From assembly GCA_016209895.1 (NCBI GenBank), contig JACQVH010000192.1, positions 1 through 36,501 of the forward strand: DNA of 36,501 bases. Reading direction: 5' to 3'. The DNA comes from Candidatus Hydrogenedentota bacterium (GTDB lineage Bacteria; Hydrogenedentota; Hydrogenedentia; Hydrogenedentales; SLHB01). The number at the start of each line of letters is the position of its first letter. Positions within the stretch are counted from its first letter, which is position 1. The notes beneath the pieces are model-generated. The model worked only from the letters and a program-made list of their open reading frames with translations, was not told the origin of the DNA and did not search any database. Shown one piece after another: positions 15,547 to 24,635 of this stretch. Position numbers and translations under genes: made by a program.

Positions 15547-17073
15547 ATTCTCCGCAAAAGTGAGTAGCCGTTCTGGAAGCGGCGATTCTTTAGGTTCAAC
15601 CCGCAAAGAAAAGCCGTCGGGCCGGACTTCTTCCACGCGGGCGACGCAGTGCTCGAAAACTTGTCGAGCATCACGAGTGGTCAGTGCATACGGCCAACAA
15701 ACCAACGCGACGGGCGCTTGGCCGCGGATTAGCAGCGTCCCCCCGGCCGATGACCAGTCCATAACCGTGAGTTCGAGACGCGGCGGGCGCTCGTAGTGAA
15801 GCGGCAGCAGTGGCACGGTAAGTACCGACCGGCTAAAAGGGGTCTCATAAGCTACGGCCTGCGAAAGACGCAGGGGTGCCCCAAGGTAATATTGGTAGTC
15901 CGGGAGAATGCCGAGGGGCCGGTCTGGATTCCTGCGCTGTTCGTCGTAGACTTGCTGTTGGAATTGCTGCACCGCGTGTCCGGCATGCCGCCATGCAAAA
16001 TTGGCGCGGATTCCCATGCCGAAGAAGACCAGACAGAGCACGGTGGTGACGAAAATGACCGTCCGACGCCATTTGGGATGGTCCATAATGCGCAGAAACA
16101 GCGCCGAGAGCACTAGAGCATAAAAAGCCCCGGGCAGGACTAGTTGGCCGCCCCCGACCAAATGCACGGGGTCAACCATTGCCTTCGGTTGGAGGAGTCG
16201 GATGGCGCCCATCGAGAGTAATCCGAATAGCAGAGCCCGGCTGCGCGACTTGCGCTGGATAAGGTAAAGAATGACCATCGTGGTGACCGCCCCAAGCCAT
16301 GCCAGCCAAGGTTTGTCGTGGAAATCCTTCGCATTTTCCGGAAGAAAGCCTATGGGATAAAAAAGGAAATAGAGCGGCGCAAATGTGTCCGTAACCGCCA
16401 GCCCGGTCGTCCACAATACGTCGCGATAAACGACCAGGCCCATCAAGCTAACAATGAGGTGCGGCACAAGCCGAAGGTAACTACGACTATTCTCTTTCAG
16501 CACGAGGGCCTCGTACAGCAACAGAACTAAGATCAAACCAGCGTTCTGTGGGAAGAGCACCACGGCGACCACGAAAAGTGCCACACTTAGTTCTCTCTTA
16601 GCCGCGCTTGGGGCCCGGGTATGGATCATGTACGCGAGCAGCGCGGCGAGCGCGGAGACGCAGGGCAGCAGGTCAACAATACCGCAAAGATTGAGAGTAG
16701 CTTCGCTGTAGGCCGGGTTGGCCATGAACAACGTCGCGGCGAGGGTTCCCATCCACGATGGGCCTCTGAGAGTCAGATTTGTGACGCGGTACAGGAGCAG
16801 CATCGAGGCATAGAGCAGGGCTAGGTTGGTCACATGGTACGCGATGAGGCGATCCTGAAAACATGCCGCTTCGCACTCTATGAGCAACTCGACGACCAGA
16901 GGTGGCCGCTCGTGTATCCCGCTCAAGAGCGCGTAATCCCTACCGAGCGGGTAAATCCATAGACTCCAAACGTATACGACGGACAGGTATACGAGCATGG
17001 ACACGGCATCGTAGCGCCCCTGGTACTTCTGGCGCAGTTCCAGCAGTCGGCTCTTCTGGGGTGCCCCGGACAT
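15511..17073 (-). CDS. Multi-spanning membrane protein, possible GT-C-type glycosyltransferase
   Basis: A 520-residue protein with about ten membrane segments up to residue about 390, then a soluble C-terminal domain of about 130 residues. The overall plan, with a first extramembrane loop holding acidic and aromatic residues (HERPPLVVELL, then ANPAYSEATLNLCG), recalls the GT-C fold (PMT/ArnT-like enzymes using lipid-linked sugars), but no diagnostic DXD motif near the first loop is convincing, so this is only a suggestion. ATG 17073 is preferred; the longer frame from 17139 runs through a heptamer repeat and reads as repeat sequence. It overlaps the 3' end of the convergent membrane-protein gene by 36 bases and diverges from the redoxin fusion. 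Confidence 0.68.
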   Translation of the reverse strand: MSGAPQKSRLLELRQKYQGRYDAVSMLVYLSVVYVWSLWIYPLGRDYALLSGIHERPPLVVELLIECEAACFQDRLIAYHVTNLALLYASMLLLYRVTNLTLRGPSWMGTLAATLFMANPAYSEATLNLCGIVDLLPCVSALAALLAYMIHTRAPSAAKRELSVALFVVAVVLFPQNAGLILVLLLYEALVLKENSRSYLRLVPHLIVSLMGLVVYRDVLWTTGLAVTDTFAPLYFLFYPIGFLPENAKDFHDKPWLAWLGAVTTMVILYLIQRKSRSRALLFGLLSMGAIRLLQPKAMVDPVHLVGGGQLVLPGAFYALVLSALFLRIMDHPKWRRTVIFVTTVLCLVFFGMGIRANFAWRHAGHAVQQFQQQVYDEQRRNPDRPLGILPDYQYYLGAPLRLSQAVAYETPFSRSVLTVPLLPLHYERPPRLELTVMDWSSAGGTLLIRGQAPVALVCWPYALTTRDARQVFEHCVARVEEVRPDGFSLRVEPKESPLPERLLTFAENSAREEAGDNTE

Positions 17074-17119
17074 CGGCGCAGAGTGTAGCCGTGGCCCGAG
17101 ACGGAGTTCAATTGGCAGT

Positions 17120-17143
17120 AAGCAATGAGCAATGAGCAACGAG
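17120..17143. repeat. Heptanucleotide repeat, GAGCAAT units (short)
   Basis: Three units in phase (AAGCAAT, GAGCAAT, GAGCAAC) plus a partial fourth. The same unit occurs at 5088-5143 and, inverted, at 36-63. It lies in the 162-bp gap between two divergent genes. Confidence 0.75.
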
Positions 17144-17235
17144 TGGGGCTGGGTTCGCGGGGGAGCGAATAAGACTGCCGGTTCCGTTGTTTTTCTGCCT
17201 GTGGCCGTTGCGTGAGATGTCTCGTGGGTGAGGTC

Positions 17236-19074
17236 ATGAAGAAAAAGATCGATCGGCGTGTCGGTGTTGCCAAAGTTCGCCTGTTGGGCTTGATGGCTGC
17301 GATTGGGTTAGGTTTCTTGGTCGGCGTCCTGTTCGCGCGGATAGAGTGGCGTTCAGTTACGAATCGAGACGCGCGACCACTCCCGACCGTTGCCGAAGGT
17401 TTTCGCCTAACCGACCACTTGGGACGTTCCCACGAACTAAGTCGTTATCAGGATGCCAAAGCGGTCGTCCTCTTTTTTGCTGGGAACGGATGTCCCATCG
17501 TCCGCCAAAGTGTCCCGCTTCTGAAGGAACTGCGAGACCGTTATAGTCCCAAGGGCGTCGTGTTTCTCATGATTGATTCGGTCTTGCAGGACACGTTGGA
17601 CGACGTCGTCAAGGAGTCGGAAGAATTCAAGATTGACCTGCCCGTCTTGTTAGATACGACCCAACTCGTGGCTCGGACACTGGGGGTGCAGCGCACCGCC
17701 GAGACCCTCATCATCCTCCCGAACGCGTGGCGCATCGTCTATCGTGGGCCGCTGGATGACCGGTTTGACTATGGCGCCACCAAGCCAATCGCTAGCAAGC
17801 GTTGGCTCGAAGCGGCGCTCACAGCGGTACTTGAGGGCAAGCCCGTATCCGAGTCGTCCGGCCCGGTCAAGGGTTGTCTGATTGATTTCAAGAAGTTGCC
17901 GGAGCATGTTTCCTACGCGCGGCAGGTAGCGCCGATCATCGCTCAGAAGTGCGCCCCCTGCCACACCGAGGGAAACGTGGCGCCGTTTGCCTTTGACGGA
18001 TACGAGAGTGTCCGGTCGAGGGCCGGGATGATTCGGGAGGTGTTGATGACCCGGCGCATGCCGCCGTGGCACGCCGATCCGCACTATGGCTCGTTTGCAA
18101 ATGATCGTTCGCTTAGCGATGACGAAATGCTTGTAGTCACGTCCTGGCTCGAAGTGGGGGCGCGGCGCGATGCCGGTGCAGACCCGCTTGAGTCATATTC
18201 AGGCCCTTCATTAACGTGGACTCTGGGCGAACCCGACCAGGTCGTCGCGCTGCCGGCGGTTCAGGAGATTTCGGCCGCCGGTGTGTTCCCATACCGATAT
18301 GTACGGATGCCGCTCAATCTTTCGGAGGACAAATGGGTTCGCGCCGTAGAAGTCCGGCCCACCAACCGCAAAGTGTTGCATCACTGCCTCATTTTTGTGC
18401 GTTACCCATCGCGCTTGCGACATCTGCAGCCGGACTATGATCGCGGTCTCGACGGCTATTTTGCCGGCTACGTGCCTGGGGCGATGCCCACCCCATTCCC
18501 GGAGAATACCGGGAAATTCCTGCCGAAAGACGGTCTGCTGGTGTTCCAACTGCACTACAACGCCACGGGCAAAGACGAGACGGACCGAACCGAATTGGGC
18601 CTATATTTTCACGAGCAGCGGCCTCCTCAGGAACTGAGCACGCGCGCCGCCGCCATGACCGAACTGCGCATCCCGCCCGGCGCGTCCGATTACGAAACCA
18701 TGGCCGTCCACCGCCTTGACCATGACGCGTTACTCTGGGATATGAGCCCGCACATGCACTACCGGGGGAGTCGGTTCCAGTACGAAGCCCGGTACCCGGA
18801 TGGCCGCACCGAAATATTGCTCTCCGTGCCCGGATACAACTTCAATTGGCAGACCGCCTATCGGCTTAAGGAACCCAAGCGATTGCCGGCGGGGACGGAA
18901 ATCGTCTGTCGAGGCGCTTTCGATAACTCTGCCCGCAATCCCGCCAACCCCGACCCGACTGCTTGGGTGGAATTCGGCGAACAGACCTTCGAAGAGATGT
19001 TCATCGGATATCTGAATTATTCGATTCCAGTGGACGCGACCCAAACCCTGGCCGCCGTCCGCGAGGATTCATAA
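17236..19074 (+). CDS. Redoxin - cytochrome c - copper type II monooxygenase-like fusion, membrane-anchored
   Basis: This 612-residue exported protein combines three modules. A single N-terminal membrane anchor (about residues 10-30) is followed by a thioredoxin-fold AhpC/TSA-type domain (about 45-210) with a lone Cys, C86, in GNGCP and Arg four residues later. A c-type haem site follows at C239-x-x-C242-H243 (CAPCH) in a PSD1-like cytochrome segment, and then a C-terminal domain like the peptidylglycine monooxygenase catalytic core. There H382-H383 would be one copper site (with H440 in QLHY) and H506-x-H508 in SPHMHYRG the other. Such fusions are typical of planctomycete-like bacteria; the reaction is unknown but should be periplasmic electron transfer to copper. 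ATG 17236 has GTGAGG just upstream; GTG 17212 is an alternative. Confidence 0.84.
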   Translation: MKKKIDRRVGVAKVRLLGLMAAIGLGFLVGVLFARIEWRSVTNRDARPLPTVAEGFRLTDHLGRSHELSRYQDAKAVVLFFAGNGCPIVRQSVPLLKELRDRYSPKGVVFLMIDSVLQDTLDDVVKESEEFKIDLPVLLDTTQLVARTLGVQRTAETLIILPNAWRIVYRGPLDDRFDYGATKPIASKRWLEAALTAVLEGKPVSESSGPVKGCLIDFKKLPEHVSYARQVAPIIAQKCAPCHTEGNVAPFAFDGYESVRSRAGMIREVLMTRRMPPWHADPHYGSFANDRSLSDDEMLVVTSWLEVGARRDAGADPLESYSGPSLTWTLGEPDQVVALPAVQEISAAGVFPYRYVRMPLNLSEDKWVRAVEVRPTNRKVLHHCLIFVRYPSRLRHLQPDYDRGLDGYFAGYVPGAMPTPFPENTGKFLPKDGLLVFQLHYNATGKDETDRTELGLYFHEQRPPQELSTRAAAMTELRIPPGASDYETMAVHRLDHDALLWDMSPHMHYRGSRFQYEARYPDGRTEILLSVPGYNFNWQTAYRLKEPKRLPAGTEIVCRGAFDNSARNPANPDPTAWVEFGEQTFEEMFIGYLNYSIPVDATQTLAAVREDS

Positions 19075-19113
19075 GTCCGATACGTCCCATAGGTCCTATC
19101 CCTATTGGGGATA

Positions 19114-19141
19114 TTGCGCGCGGCCTTCCGCTCGTTATAAT
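19114..19141 (+). promoter_or_regulatory. Candidate promoter for the nitrilase-family gene
   Basis: A perfect TATAAT at 19136-19141 is preceded after 16 bases by TTGCGC (19114-19119), a poor -35. The ATG follows after 53 bases. Confidence 0.45.
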
Positions 19142-19194
19142 TGCGCCGTTGGAATCGCGGGGAAGCTCGTTTTGGGGAGAGGAGTTCTGTGGGT

Positions 19195-20061
19195 ATGAGT
19201 CGAGGTCGGATCGCTCTGGGGGGTATTCAGTTTGCCGGTCTGCGCGAGGAGAAAACGAAGAATATCGAGACCGCAACGCGCATGATCCGCGAGGCCGCCG
19301 GTCGCGGCGCACAAATCATCATGACGCCGGAGGTGGTGTTGACCGGTTACGTGGGCGGTGAAGCGGAACGGCGTATGGCGGAACCTATTCCCGGTCCGAC
19401 GACCGAACTCTTCGCTTCGCTGGCGAAGGAACTGGACGCCTACCTGCTGGTGGGGATGTCCGAGTTGCTTGACGGCGAGATTCATAATGCGATGGCCGTC
19501 TTGAGTCGAGACGGTTCGCTGATGGGTGTCATGCGCAAAGTGCACATCAATAAGTACGAGACCGCCTACGGCTGGCGGAATGGCTCGGAGTTTCCCGTGT
19601 GGCAATTCGCAACCGAAACCGGCACAATGACTGGCGGGATCATGATCTGCTATGACCGCGAAGTGCCGGAGAGCGCGCGCGTCCTGATGTTGAAGGATGT
19701 GGATGTCATCTTCAATCCGCTGGCGTGCCGGTGTCCGAAGGACGAAATCCACCGTTGCCTGCTGCGCACGCGCGCCTTCGAGAACGAGGTCTATGTGTTC
19801 ATGGTGAATCATGCGGAGCCGAGCCAGAATGGTCACAGCTTTGCCGTGGATTTCAACGGATATATCCGTAGTGAACTGGACGAGGCCGAAGGCCTGCTCT
19901 GGTGTGAAGTGGACCTGGATGCCTTGGAGCGGCATCGCGCACAAGGAATCTACGGCAAGCACCACCGGCGGCCGGAACTGTACGCCTCGCTTTGCGATCC
20001 GGCCGGCCAGATTCATCCCGACAACGCGAACCTGCCACCCGTCAGAACCAGATCAGCGTAA
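19195..20061 (+). CDS. Carbon-nitrogen hydrolase (nitrilase superfamily amidase)
   Basis: A 288-residue cytosolic amidohydrolase that cleaves non-peptide C-N bonds such as those of amides and N-carbamoyl compounds. The catalytic triad is complete: E46 in TPEVVLTGY, K115 in MRKVHI and C152 in MICYDRE. Near the C-terminus FNGYI and the usual beta-strand ending are present, and the length is normal for the superfamily. ATG 19195 is chosen with GGAGAGGAG about 10 bases upstream; the frame is open further upstream without family similarity. It has its own promoter candidate at 19114-19141. The gene ends 42 bases from the convergent FAD oxidoreductase. The substrate is not apparent. Confidence 0.92.
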   Translation: MSRGRIALGGIQFAGLREEKTKNIETATRMIREAAGRGAQIIMTPEVVLTGYVGGEAERRMAEPIPGPTTELFASLAKELDAYLLVGMSELLDGEIHNAMAVLSRDGSLMGVMRKVHINKYETAYGWRNGSEFPVWQFATETGTMTGGIMICYDREVPESARVLMLKDVDVIFNPLACRCPKDEIHRCLLRTRAFENEVYVFMVNHAEPSQNGHSFAVDFNGYIRSELDEAEGLLWCEVDLDALERHRAQGIYGKHHRRPELYASLCDPAGQIHPDNANLPPVRTRSA

Positions 20062-20103
20062 ATCCGCCGCATCCGGGCCATCCGCGTTCCATTTGTTCAG
20101 AGT

Positions 20104-21714
20104 TCAGGCGCGGGTACCGGGCGGCCACGCTAGCTCGACGCCTTGGTCTGCCAACAAGCTCTGAAAGTCGTGGAGTAGGCGCGGTGTGTTGCGCACATGC
20201 CGGGGCCGTGTCTTCCGGTCATTACAGAACGCCGCCAGCGCGCCCGCGGCTTCGCCGATATTCCATTCCACGGGATGAAGGCGGTAACAACCATTCGTGA
20301 TGTGTGTAACGCCGAGGTTTTTGCACGCCGGCAGTAAATTCTCGACCCGCTGCGGGATGAGAGCGCCCAGTGGGATTTGAAAGGGTAGGGAGTCCACGTC
20401 TATGTAGTTATCCCCGCCGCTGCTGGGATGCAGATCGATCCGGTAGTATCCGATTCCGACGGAGTCAGGGAAGACTTCAGATTCGATTTGTTCGCAATTC
20501 TTCCCGGTAAGTTGCATTCGCGCGTCTCTGCCCACGTGTTGTTCGAGGACTGTGAACTCGGCTTTGATTCGGCGAGACTCGCGGATGTAAGGATACTTCG
20601 CCAAACCGTCATCGGTATCCACAATGTCGTTACGCAGCCGTAAACCGCGCCACCCTTGGCCGCCGTCGGCACGCGGTGCTTCTGTCTGCAGCCAGTACAG
20701 CCACGATAGACTCAGTTGCTTAGCCGTGTCCAGATGCTTCCGCGCCTCTCGCTCCGAGACTTCATAAAGGTTTCCAAGCCAATAATCGTTTTGCGGCCAA
20801 TTGACGAGCGTAATGTCGCCGCGATACAGGCCTGGACGGAAGTTCGCTCGGTCCGCGATGCGGCGATAATGCCACAACCCGCGCGCCTCCGTGGATTCGC
20901 GTGCGGGATCGAAATTCGAAGTCCTCGGTTTGAGCGTGACGGGGTGCGTATTCTCGAAGCTCAACAAGGGCCCGGGCCAGGACGGCTTCAAGTCCGGGAC
21001 ATTCGATTTCCAAAACGCATAATCGCGCGGCTTCTCGATCGTGTGATCCTCGCCTTCGAGATACTCCAACACAAAGCAGCACGTGAACGCCTGCATGTTC
21101 TGCGGCTGTGGTTTGTCCGGGGAATGAAGCTCCCCCGTTTGCTCCTTGGATTCGGCTCCGGTGACGTATTCGGTCTTGGTCAGCGGTAGGACATCGCCCA
21201 GTTCGGTTGCATCCAGGAAATAATCGCCCCCCAGGATAATCTCGTCGCCCGCACGCTCGCCTTCCACGGTGACCGATCGGACTTCGCCGTCCTCGATTTC
21301 AGCCGCGACGGGCCGATGATTGAGGAGGATGCGGACGAGTCCGCTGCCGAGATATGCGGCCAGCAGTTCGTAAAGGACGGCCAGCGAGACGCGCGGCTCA
21401 TGGCAAATTCTGGACACCGAGCCGTTGCCGGGGTTTAAGTGTTCACGAGCGCGCGCTTCCGGTGTGAGGGGATAGTTGCGGCGGTAGTAGTCCCGAATGC
21501 GCCGGCGGAACTCGCGGTAGCTCCGGGTGATGCCGTAGGTTTCGACCCAGCGGTGCTCATCCGGCGGGACTGCCTGCGCGGTGCACTGTCCCCCGATCCA
21601 GTCGGTCTCCTCGGTCATAATGACGCGTTTGCCGTTACGCGCCGCCGCCAGAGCCGCCGCGCATCCGCCCAACCCACCACCCACGACGATCACATCCGCC
21701 GAATCTTCTTTCAT
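20104..21714 (-). CDS. FAD-dependent oxidoreductase (FAD_oxidored family)
   Basis: A 536-residue flavoprotein. The N-terminal dinucleotide-binding motif GGGLGGCAAALAAARNGK lies at residues about 12-29, followed by ETDWIGGQ-x-TAQ and the segment VPPDEH, all typical of the PF12831 group. The C-terminal part contains SLPFQIPLGALIPQRVENLLPACKNLG and the FAD-contacting ITNGCYRLHP-x-EWNIGEAAG. There is no signal peptide. Members are common in sugar- and polymer-degrading PVC bacteria, and their reaction is generally not known. GGGAAG stands upstream of the ATG with a long spacing. Confidence 0.9.
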   Translation of the reverse strand: MKEDSADVIVVGGGLGGCAAALAAARNGKRVIMTEETDWIGGQCTAQAVPPDEHRWVETYGITRSYREFRRRIRDYYRRNYPLTPEARAREHLNPGNGSVSRICHEPRVSLAVLYELLAAYLGSGLVRILLNHRPVAAEIEDGEVRSVTVEGERAGDEIILGGDYFLDATELGDVLPLTKTEYVTGAESKEQTGELHSPDKPQPQNMQAFTCCFVLEYLEGEDHTIEKPRDYAFWKSNVPDLKPSWPGPLLSFENTHPVTLKPRTSNFDPARESTEARGLWHYRRIADRANFRPGLYRGDITLVNWPQNDYWLGNLYEVSEREARKHLDTAKQLSLSWLYWLQTEAPRADGGQGWRGLRLRNDIVDTDDGLAKYPYIRESRRIKAEFTVLEQHVGRDARMQLTGKNCEQIESEVFPDSVGIGYYRIDLHPSSGGDNYIDVDSLPFQIPLGALIPQRVENLLPACKNLGVTHITNGCYRLHPVEWNIGEAAGALAAFCNDRKTRPRHVRNTPRLLHDFQSLLADQGVELAWPPGTRA

Positions 21715-21878
21715 GGTCTCGATGCTTCCCGGTACGGTTTATGGGCGCGCATTATACCGCATTCCGATCACGTTCCAAGCAGCAAGTGCGAGTGTTTGAT
21801 GATTGCCCGCTCTTGCATTTGGCTAGATCATAAGATAGCGTAGCGTTCCAATGAGAACAGGAAGGGGGGTGATCCAGA

Positions 21879-22358
21879 ATGAAGTGCACCACCTACGAAC
21901 AGGCGGTGGCGCGGTACGGCGCGATTGACGTGGTGGCGAGGCAATGGCCCGATGGGGGACAGTGGATGGCGACGTTCGATGTTCCGGACAACGTCGAGCG
22001 GGGATGGGTCAATAGCTTTACGCAAAAGCCGACCACCCGAATTTACTGCAACAAGGACATCCACTCCGCATTGGCGCAGGCCCTGCAGAATCTCAAGAAC
22101 GCCGACCTCTTATCCGAGTTGAAGACCTACGATGGATGTTTCGAGATTCGGCCCGTGCGCGGACGCCCCGGCCGGGTTTCCACGCACGCCTATGGTCTCG
22201 CACTGGATATCAACGCGTCCGAAAACGGTTTGGGACAGCCGCCCAGACTGTCGGCGCCTTTTGTCAAGTGTTGGACCGATGCCGGGTTTGATTGGGGCGG
22301 CGACTTCGCCCGCAAAGACGGCATGCATTTTTCGTTTGCGTGGGAAGGAGTTCCATAA
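21879..22358 (+). CDS. M15-family-like D,D-carboxypeptidase/endopeptidase, no signal peptide
   Basis: A 159-residue zinc peptidase of the VanY/endolysin type. The zinc ligands are H103 and D110 in STHAYGLALDIN and H150 in DGMHFSF, in the spacing expected for M15 peptidases. Family members cut the peptide cross-links of peptidoglycan. There is no signal peptide or membrane segment, which is unusual for a cell-wall enzyme of the host and common for phage endolysins. A strong AGGAAGGGGGG site lies just before the ATG. It is followed after 73 bases by a hydrolase gene on the same strand. Confidence 0.82.
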   Translation: MKCTTYEQAVARYGAIDVVARQWPDGGQWMATFDVPDNVERGWVNSFTQKPTTRIYCNKDIHSALAQALQNLKNADLLSELKTYDGCFEIRPVRGRPGRVSTHAYGLALDINASENGLGQPPRLSAPFVKCWTDAGFDWGGDFARKDGMHFSFAWEGVP

Positions 22359-22431
22359 TGCGATAGCCCGGCGGGCAAAAGGGGATCGCGCGCGCTGAGG
22401 CGGGACGAGATACAGGGGAGGGATGTGAATC

Positions 22432-23310
22432 ATGTCGCAGAAAATCGCGGTAGCGATCATCCATGGGGTAGGAAAGCAAGACCCGAACTTCGCGGGGGGC
22501 ATGATTGACGAACTCACGGACCGAGTCGCCGAACTGTTGCGGGGTTCGAGCGATGATCCGGCGGGCGAATTCGTCATCGAGCCGGTGTATTGGGCGCCGG
22601 TGTTGCAGGAGGCGGAAGACCGGCTGTGGCGGCGGGTGAAACGCGGCGGGGCGCTTGACTTCATCGCGGTTCGGCAATTCCTAATTGATTTTGCGGCGGA
22701 CGCCATTGCCTATCAACCCACGCCCCGCGACCGGAAAATCTACGACGCCATTCATCGCGTAGTCGCGCAGACATTGGCGCGACTGGCCCGAGAAGCGGGA
22801 CCGAAGGCCCCGCTCTGCGTGATCGCCCACAGTCTGGGGAGCGTCATCGCCAGCAATTACTTCTACGATCTGGAGGCGGCGCGGCGGCGCCGCTTGCTGG
22901 CGGCCAAGGTTCGGCGGGCCATCCACGATACGCCGCTCGAACAGGGCGAAACGCTGACCCTCTTCTATACCTTGGGAAGCCCCATCGCGCTGTGGAGTCT
23001 GCGATACGAGGATTTTGGGCGACCGATCCCGGTGCCGTCGCCGCAATTGCCGGAACACTTTCCGGGATTGGCCGGTGAATGGCTGAACTTTTATGATAAA
23101 GACGACATCATCGGCTACCCGCTGCGGACATTGGGCGACGCTTACCGGGAAACGGTGAAGAAAGATTGCGAAGTCAACGTCGGGGGAGTATTTACCAGTT
23201 GGAATCCCGCCTCGCACATGGCTTACTGGACCGACAACGACGTCACCAAACCGATTGCCGACGCCTTGGCGCGCACGTGGAAGGCGGTAAATATCGGCAC
23301 CCGGCCCTAG
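22432..23310 (+). CDS. Alpha/beta-hydrolase-like protein
   Basis: A 292-residue protein with a lipase-like fold. It opens with the strand AVAIIHGVGKQDP, the oxyanion HG of the fold, and carries the nucleophile elbow S134 in AHSLGSVIASN. The later acidic residue and His are less certain; WNPASHMAYW near the C-terminus is a likely site for the catalytic His. There is no signal peptide. The substrate is unknown. GGAGGG stands about 10 bases before the ATG. It may be co-transcribed with the peptidase gene, and it converges on the radical SAM gene with an 18-base gap. Confidence 0.78.
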   Translation: MSQKIAVAIIHGVGKQDPNFAGGMIDELTDRVAELLRGSSDDPAGEFVIEPVYWAPVLQEAEDRLWRRVKRGGALDFIAVRQFLIDFAADAIAYQPTPRDRKIYDAIHRVVAQTLARLAREAGPKAPLCVIAHSLGSVIASNYFYDLEAARRRRLLAAKVRRAIHDTPLEQGETLTLFYTLGSPIALWSLRYEDFGRPIPVPSPQLPEHFPGLAGEWLNFYDKDDIIGYPLRTLGDAYRETVKKDCEVNVGGVFTSWNPASHMAYWTDNDVTKPIADALARTWKAVNIGTRP

Positions 23311-23328
23311 GCGGGAAGTCGCCGGGAA

Positions 23329-24444
23329 TTAGAGTCCGACGGCGTACGGTACGCCCGTGCCGATGCTTTTCTTGGGTGGGGTCTCTTCCCAGACGCCGGG
23401 GATGACCGCGGCGCAGCGCGGGCAGCGACTGCCTTTCATGTGGTTTTCGATGACGTAGAAGCCGTAGCGGCGGATGAGCAGGGTCCCGCATTGTGGACAA
23501 TTCGTGTTCTCGCGTTGGTCTACCATCCCGGGTAGGTTGCCGGGATACACGTAGTGTAGTCCCGCCTCTTTGCCGATGTCGTAGGCGCGCAACAAATGCG
23601 ACACTTGGGTGCGCGGCGGCTCGGTCATTTTATAGTCGGGATGGAAAGCGGTCACGTGCCAGGGTATGTCGCAGGATACGCCGACGAGGAACTTGGCGAT
23701 ACCGCGCAGTTCGTCTTCGCTGTCGTTGAAACCCGGGACGACGAGCGTGACAATCTCGACCCAGAAACCCATCTCCTTGAGGCGGACGACCGTGTCCAGC
23801 ACGTTTTGCAGGACGCAGCCAAGCTTGCGGTAGTTCTTATCGTTGAAGGTCTTCAGGTCCACTTTGTACAGGTCCACGTAGGGTCGGATGAACTTGAGGA
23901 CTTCCGAGGTGGCGTTGCCGTTGCTGACGAATCCGCAAACGAGGCCGTGTTCCCGCGCGATCTCGAAAACTTTCACGGCCCAGTCGGCGGTGATCAACGG
24001 CTCGTTGTAGGTGCTGACCACGACCGGCGCTTCGTATTCGCGCGCAAGGTCAATCAGGCGTTCCGGCTCGCACATGTGCGGCAGCGAGACCGCTTGGTCA
24101 TCGCGCAGGGCCTGGCTGGTGACCCAGTTCTGGCAGTACGAACAGTGTAGGTCGCAACCCAACATGCCGAAGGACATGGCATCGCGGCCGGGAAACGCAT
24201 GGAAGAAAGGCTTCTTCTCGATGGGGTCCACCTGTAGTCCCGCTACGTAGCCCGCCGGGACGCGCAACTCGCCCGCGCGATTAAACCGGACTCGACAAAT
24301 TCCGGATTTGCCTTCTTTGATGAAACAGCGGTGGCCGCATGCGACGCAGCGCAGGGCCCCCTCGTCTTCCCGAAGCACCAACTCCGGCGCCGCGGGCATC
24401 GTATTCTCTTCGATCAGTCCTTTAAGGCTGGTAGTCGTTGCCAT
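23329..24444 (-). CDS. amrS: AmmeMemoRadiSam system radical SAM enzyme
   Basis: A 371-residue radical SAM protein, the full family length. The N-terminal Cys-rich segment CVACGHRC ... GICRVR is typical, and the [4Fe-4S] motif is C97-x3-C101-x2-C104 in GCDLHCSYC. Downstream lie STYNEP, the GFVSNGN strand and the YKVDLKTFND segment characteristic of this family. The last about 55 residues add a second four-Cys zinc-ribbon-like knuckle (CPQCG ... CPRCA), which I believe is not universal. The system is named for co-occurrence with AMMECR1- and Memo-like proteins, whose genes are not visible in this window; the reaction is unproven. ATG 24444 has GGGAG 6 bases upstream. Confidence 0.9.
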   Translation of the reverse strand: MATTTSLKGLIEENTMPAAPELVLREDEGALRCVACGHRCFIKEGKSGICRVRFNRAGELRVPAGYVAGLQVDPIEKKPFFHAFPGRDAMSFGMLGCDLHCSYCQNWVTSQALRDDQAVSLPHMCEPERLIDLAREYEAPVVVSTYNEPLITADWAVKVFEIAREHGLVCGFVSNGNATSEVLKFIRPYVDLYKVDLKTFNDKNYRKLGCVLQNVLDTVVRLKEMGFWVEIVTLVVPGFNDSEDELRGIAKFLVGVSCDIPWHVTAFHPDYKMTEPPRTQVSHLLRAYDIGKEAGLHYVYPGNLPGMVDQRENTNCPQCGTLLIRRYGFYVIENHMKGSRCPRCAAVIPGVWEETPPKKSIGTGVPYAVGL

Positions 24445-24635
24445 TGGCCGGCTCCCGATACTTGCCTGACTCTCTTCCCCCTGATTTCCATTCTAACACA
24501 AAGACGCCCCAATTCCGATACCCAAAATGCGCAACACATGCTCCACGGAATGCCTGAAGGCCGAGTTGCGGGGCGCTCGGGCGCGTAAGTCGTTGACGTG
24601 CAATGGGAGAAGCGGGGCGAGAATGGAGATTCGGC

